DNA of 8,562 nucleotides from Chloroflexi bacterium CG23_combo_of_CG06-09_8_20_14_all_45_10 (GTDB lineage Bacteria; Chloroflexota; Dehalococcoidia; GIF9; AB-539-J10), in NCBI GenBank assembly GCA_002772325.1, contig PCSL01000027.1:852-9413 (forward strand), read 5' to 3'. Position 1 is the first letter of the stretch, and every line of letters starts with the position of its first letter. Below, piece after piece: positions 7,001-8,562 of the stretch. The notes under the pieces were generated by a model. It saw nothing but the letters and a program-made list of their open reading frames with translations, did no database searches and was not told the origin of the DNA. A program made the position numbers and the translations under genes.

Positions 7001-8517
7001 GTCCTTATGAAGGTCCGGAGACACCGGCTGTCAAGTGGGTTAAATATTGCGACGAGTTAGAGGAAATGCAAATGTTTGTCATAGGCGAAGAGGGTGATAT
7101 TTACATCAGTGGGCAAAGCGATGGTAGCGTAGTCCTTGCCATTGCAGATTCCCACGGTAGATGGAAGCTATTTAGGGAAGTACCAAAATATGATGACTAC
7201 TCTTGGGGTAGTCAATTAGCTCTCGGCTACAGTGGAGTTTTATATATATCTTCATGTGGAGGAGAAAGCGGGGGAGCAATTGCAGCATTTACCCCCGAAG
7301 GGAAAGAGCTATGGCGCACTGACATTCCAGGATATTTCTGGTCTTTTGTTCTAACTCCTGACGAAGTAATCTATGTAAATTACATGACTTGGGAAGAATA
7401 TACTGAAACGGTTAAGGAAGGGGGACTAATTGCTCTCAATTCCGATGGCACACTTCGCTGGTCAATACCTGGTCCCTTTTCAATGTTTCAGCCGGTGGTA
7501 TCAAAGGATGGTACTGTGTATACCTACACTGCCTCTGGTAAAATTTGTGCTTACGACAAGCAAGGCGGAAAGCAATGGGAGTATAATGCTCAACTTGATT
7601 GGCCCGATTACTACGATAAAATGATGGTTTGGTTGAGCATTGGTGCGGACGGGACAATTTATATTCTCCCTTGGAATTACTGCACGGAGCAAAATGAGAA
7701 TATAACTCATGTCTCCATTCTTGCATTGACACCTAAAGGGACCCAAAAATGGTGTATTGATTTTCCTCCCCTTTATCCTAATGAAGGGTCTTTTCCAGCA
7801 GTTGCTCCGGATGGCTCTATTTACATAGTTTTATGTAAGTCGGGGAATGATGAGGGTGCGCTTTATAAAATTTCCTCTAATGGAAAATTTGAGGAGATTA
7901 TTAGTGGTGATTTCTACAATTCTGCTTTGGCACCCCTTGTTGACAGTGCGGGCACCATCTACATAACTAACTATCTTGACCTAGGCCATGAAATAATAGC
8001 CGTTTCTCTTGATGGCTCACAGAAGTGGACACTAGATTTGAGGCCATTTATAAATTCTTATTTCAACTCAATTAACCTCATAGAAATGGGGAAGGATGGA
8101 GCAATTTACATCCTAACTGAAAATGACTTGTTAGCCATTGGACCCGCAGGCATTGGCCTTGAGGTCAGAGTACCTATAGACGCAAGGATGTATGTTAAAT
8201 CCATTGATATGCAATCTGTGATGGAAGGCTCACAGGTCTCTATCTATACTAAGGTCACTATTGTGGATGCTAACGGTGAGCCTGTGCCCAGGGCAGCAGT
8301 TTCTTTGGCAACGAAACCAGTTGGCTGGGGAAGTTTATACCAATTCGGTCTTACCCGTGTTGACGGGACTGTTACCTTTATATACCCACCAGAGAATTTC
8401 GAAGGCAGATATGGAGCATGGGTAGCCACAGTAACAGATGTAGAAAAACAAGGTTGGGAATACGACAGGGCTCAGAATGTAGAAACTTCTGAGACTTGTG
8501 AAATCCACTGTTCTTGA
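4066..8517 (+). CDS. Giant secreted mosaic: NosD-like beta-helix, lysozyme/SLT-like, SH3, FN3, PQQ-type propeller, Ig-like
   Basis: The product has 1483 residues. A signal peptide ends near SFA|A (25/26). Residues about 44-340 form a NosD-type right-handed beta-helix: an entry 'F-T-K-I-Q-D-A-V-D-A-A-x-x-G-D-T-I' (59-75), N-x-I/G-I-x-L rungs (145-228) and the hallmark GNYWSDYTGSD (291-301) and DDYPLIEPF (334-342). Residues about 360-505 look lysozyme/SLT-like: Glu388 in RQEGG after a helix, GDGVMQVT (417-424), and HYNSG (467-471) match family motifs, so glycan cleavage is plausible. Residues about 538-632 look SH3-like (NMRSEP 571-576, Trp613-614, GWC). Residues about 646-855 are unrecognised. 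An FN3-like domain lies at about 859-960. A PQQ-type propeller spans about 964-1365 with eight D-G-x-I-Y-I-like repeats. An Ig-like domain fills about 1372-1478. There is no sorting motif or C-terminal membrane anchor. GGGGAG with 7-base spacing supports the start. It lies 61 bases after the paralogue pair, so co-transcription is likely. Confidence 0.92.
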   Translation: MKKRHLLAVVIILALFLIPTPQSFAATSGDPLQISSTPSHPSRTIYVDDDLSDYPNADFTKIQDAVDAASLGDTIIVYSGTYHSNLSLGKELALKGIDYPVVDGNRSTVITVTVDNCSIRGFKLVNGGHHPSWPAAGVWIKSDSNVIESNIIESNRNGIKLSDANYNVIRRNKIYSNDNDGISLGDSLSKGSHSNEISGNDIFSNGQYGISLFRSSNNKISANNISQNGHKSDYGGMSIYLANSTKNLVYLNDFVDNFRDVYALDSTGNIWNCPEKRTYTHSGKVSISYLGNYWSDYTGSDADGNGIHDIPYSITTYTYTSSVTPNRRIQGDNDDYPLIEPFENYKEGVISAEPNLTDYKKRQQIMEMVNFHRSSIPTELVLAVMRQEGGVGAFYVNSWEKDDNYDNHGSWSQPKNGDGVMQVTSDSGHRHTYTHSQDGYDLCIKDGCDYLLENYDTYGSYVQAVLHYNSGPDSLYIYLGKSKGDPKYLLHVATQLSDFVPHLYGLQNQNLVNVLNQGQNIVDSYLNNKDIKTGQSGDYYKPWQCRLERDLHGLTFKTGDQVNVTAKDGWNMRSEPRLGDQYMKTPPSPLSKGSEGQILKHNDNGIFADGHYWWYVKFGEYTGWCAEDGLTSLSRKEPSGLVTIKIANVNCQELAALGAGINKALDQARERDKVRKLAAFRAQALALEAENVGGLFAGVGGFFRKILSRIGWIDIQPPENVIELSIEAESVLFGLSHTGTELATLFLGPLGGAVAAVLSELGKLAGKEIGTRGVLRNIGYVEVEKSGVGLMTVIYDKSAKVAWVTVDLDDLKQEWKEDYGWEDEHIYMYVPFDKEPPNLKKPVDLDKWFIYKREQLEAPSAPASPRLISPTKGTTVTSPVFLEWNKVPGAIEYDFNVRVDANIGEVGGYLWGATPQTKYSFDLSGIVAYPPDNRFYWGVRAKDTLGRYSDWSLGTFYYFPAPSHPWPMFGHDAQNTFCSPYEGPETPAVKWVKYCDELEEMQMFVIGEEGDIYISGQSDGSVVLAIADSHGRWKLFREVPKYDDYSWGSQLALGYSGVLYISSCGGESGGAIAAFTPEGKELWRTDIPGYFWSFVLTPDEVIYVNYMTWEEYTETVKEGGLIALNSDGTLRWSIPGPFSMFQPVVSKDGTVYTYTASGKICAYDKQGGKQWEYNAQLDWPDYYDKMMVWLSIGADGTIYILPWNYCTEQNENITHVSILALTPKGTQKWCIDFPPLYPNEGSFPAVAPDGSIYIVLCKSGNDEGALYKISSNGKFEEIISGDFYNSALAPLVDSAGTIYITNYLDLGHEIIAVSLDGSQKWTLDLRPFINSYFNSINLIEMGKDGAIYILTENDLLAIGPAGIGLEVRVPIDARMYVKSIDMQSVMEGSQVSIYTKVTIVDANGEPVPRAAVSLATKPVGWGSLYQFGLTRVDGTVTFIYPPENFEGRYGAWVATVTDVEKQGWEYDRAQNVETSETCEIHCS

Positions 8518-8562
8518 CGCTCCGAGTGTGACAATGCTAGACTAGCCTCTCCGTGAAACGAG
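8518..8562. other. Short downstream stretch, nothing recognised
   Basis: These 45 bases follow the stop codon of the mosaic gene. They contain a small palindrome (GCTAGACTAGC, 8536-8546) but no T-run and no clear terminator, and no start of a further gene can be supported before the edge. Confidence 0.4.

Noticed and set aside
8536..8546. Palindrome GCTAGACTAGC as a terminator
   Set aside because: The stem is only four to five base pairs and no T-run follows, so it is not a credible intrinsic terminator.

Overview
The window looks like mid-GC chromosomal DNA (roughly mid-40s % by eye) from a bacterium. The bacterial assignment rests on Shine-Dalgarno sites before most genes, two lipoprotein signal peptides with lipoboxes, and two sigma70-like promoters. 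Gene content (NosD-like beta-helix with a PQQ-type propeller, DUF4878-like lipoprotein, coiled-coil/multi-TM proteins) resembles what is often seen in anaerobic Chloroflexota such as Dehalococcoidia-like sediment lineages. That placement is only a guess; an archaeal source is possible for some families but fits the promoters and lipoboxes less well.

Layout: two divergent gene groups flank a control region of about 310 bases. Leftward (minus strand) lie a small three-helix membrane protein (1629-1381), a lipoprotein with an NTF2/DUF4878-like domain (1281-853), and a second, larger lipoprotein (868 to beyond the left edge) whose start overlaps the end of the previous gene by 16 bases. The last of these is cut by the window edge. 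Rightward (plus strand) lie two tandem paralogues (1944-2864 and 2916-4004), each with a coiled-coil N-terminal half and a four-helix membrane C-terminal half, followed by a 1483-residue secreted mosaic protein (4066-8517).

The mosaic protein is the highlight. It has a signal peptide, a NosD-like right-handed beta-helix, a lysozyme/SLT-like domain with recognisable catalytic motifs, an SH3-like domain, an unrecognised helical region with glycine-rich hydrophobic stretches, a fibronectin-III-like domain, an eight-repeat PQQ-type beta-propeller and a C-terminal Ig-like domain. I know of no named family with this order of parts.

All six genes encode exported, lipidated or membrane proteins, so the locus reads as a cell-envelope cluster. 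A reasonable but unproven model is that the paired coiled-coil membrane proteins act with the secreted glycan-binding/cleaving protein at the cell surface, while the divergent lipoprotein group is controlled from the shared intergenic region. No RNA genes, CRISPR arrays, insertion sequences or clear terminators were seen.
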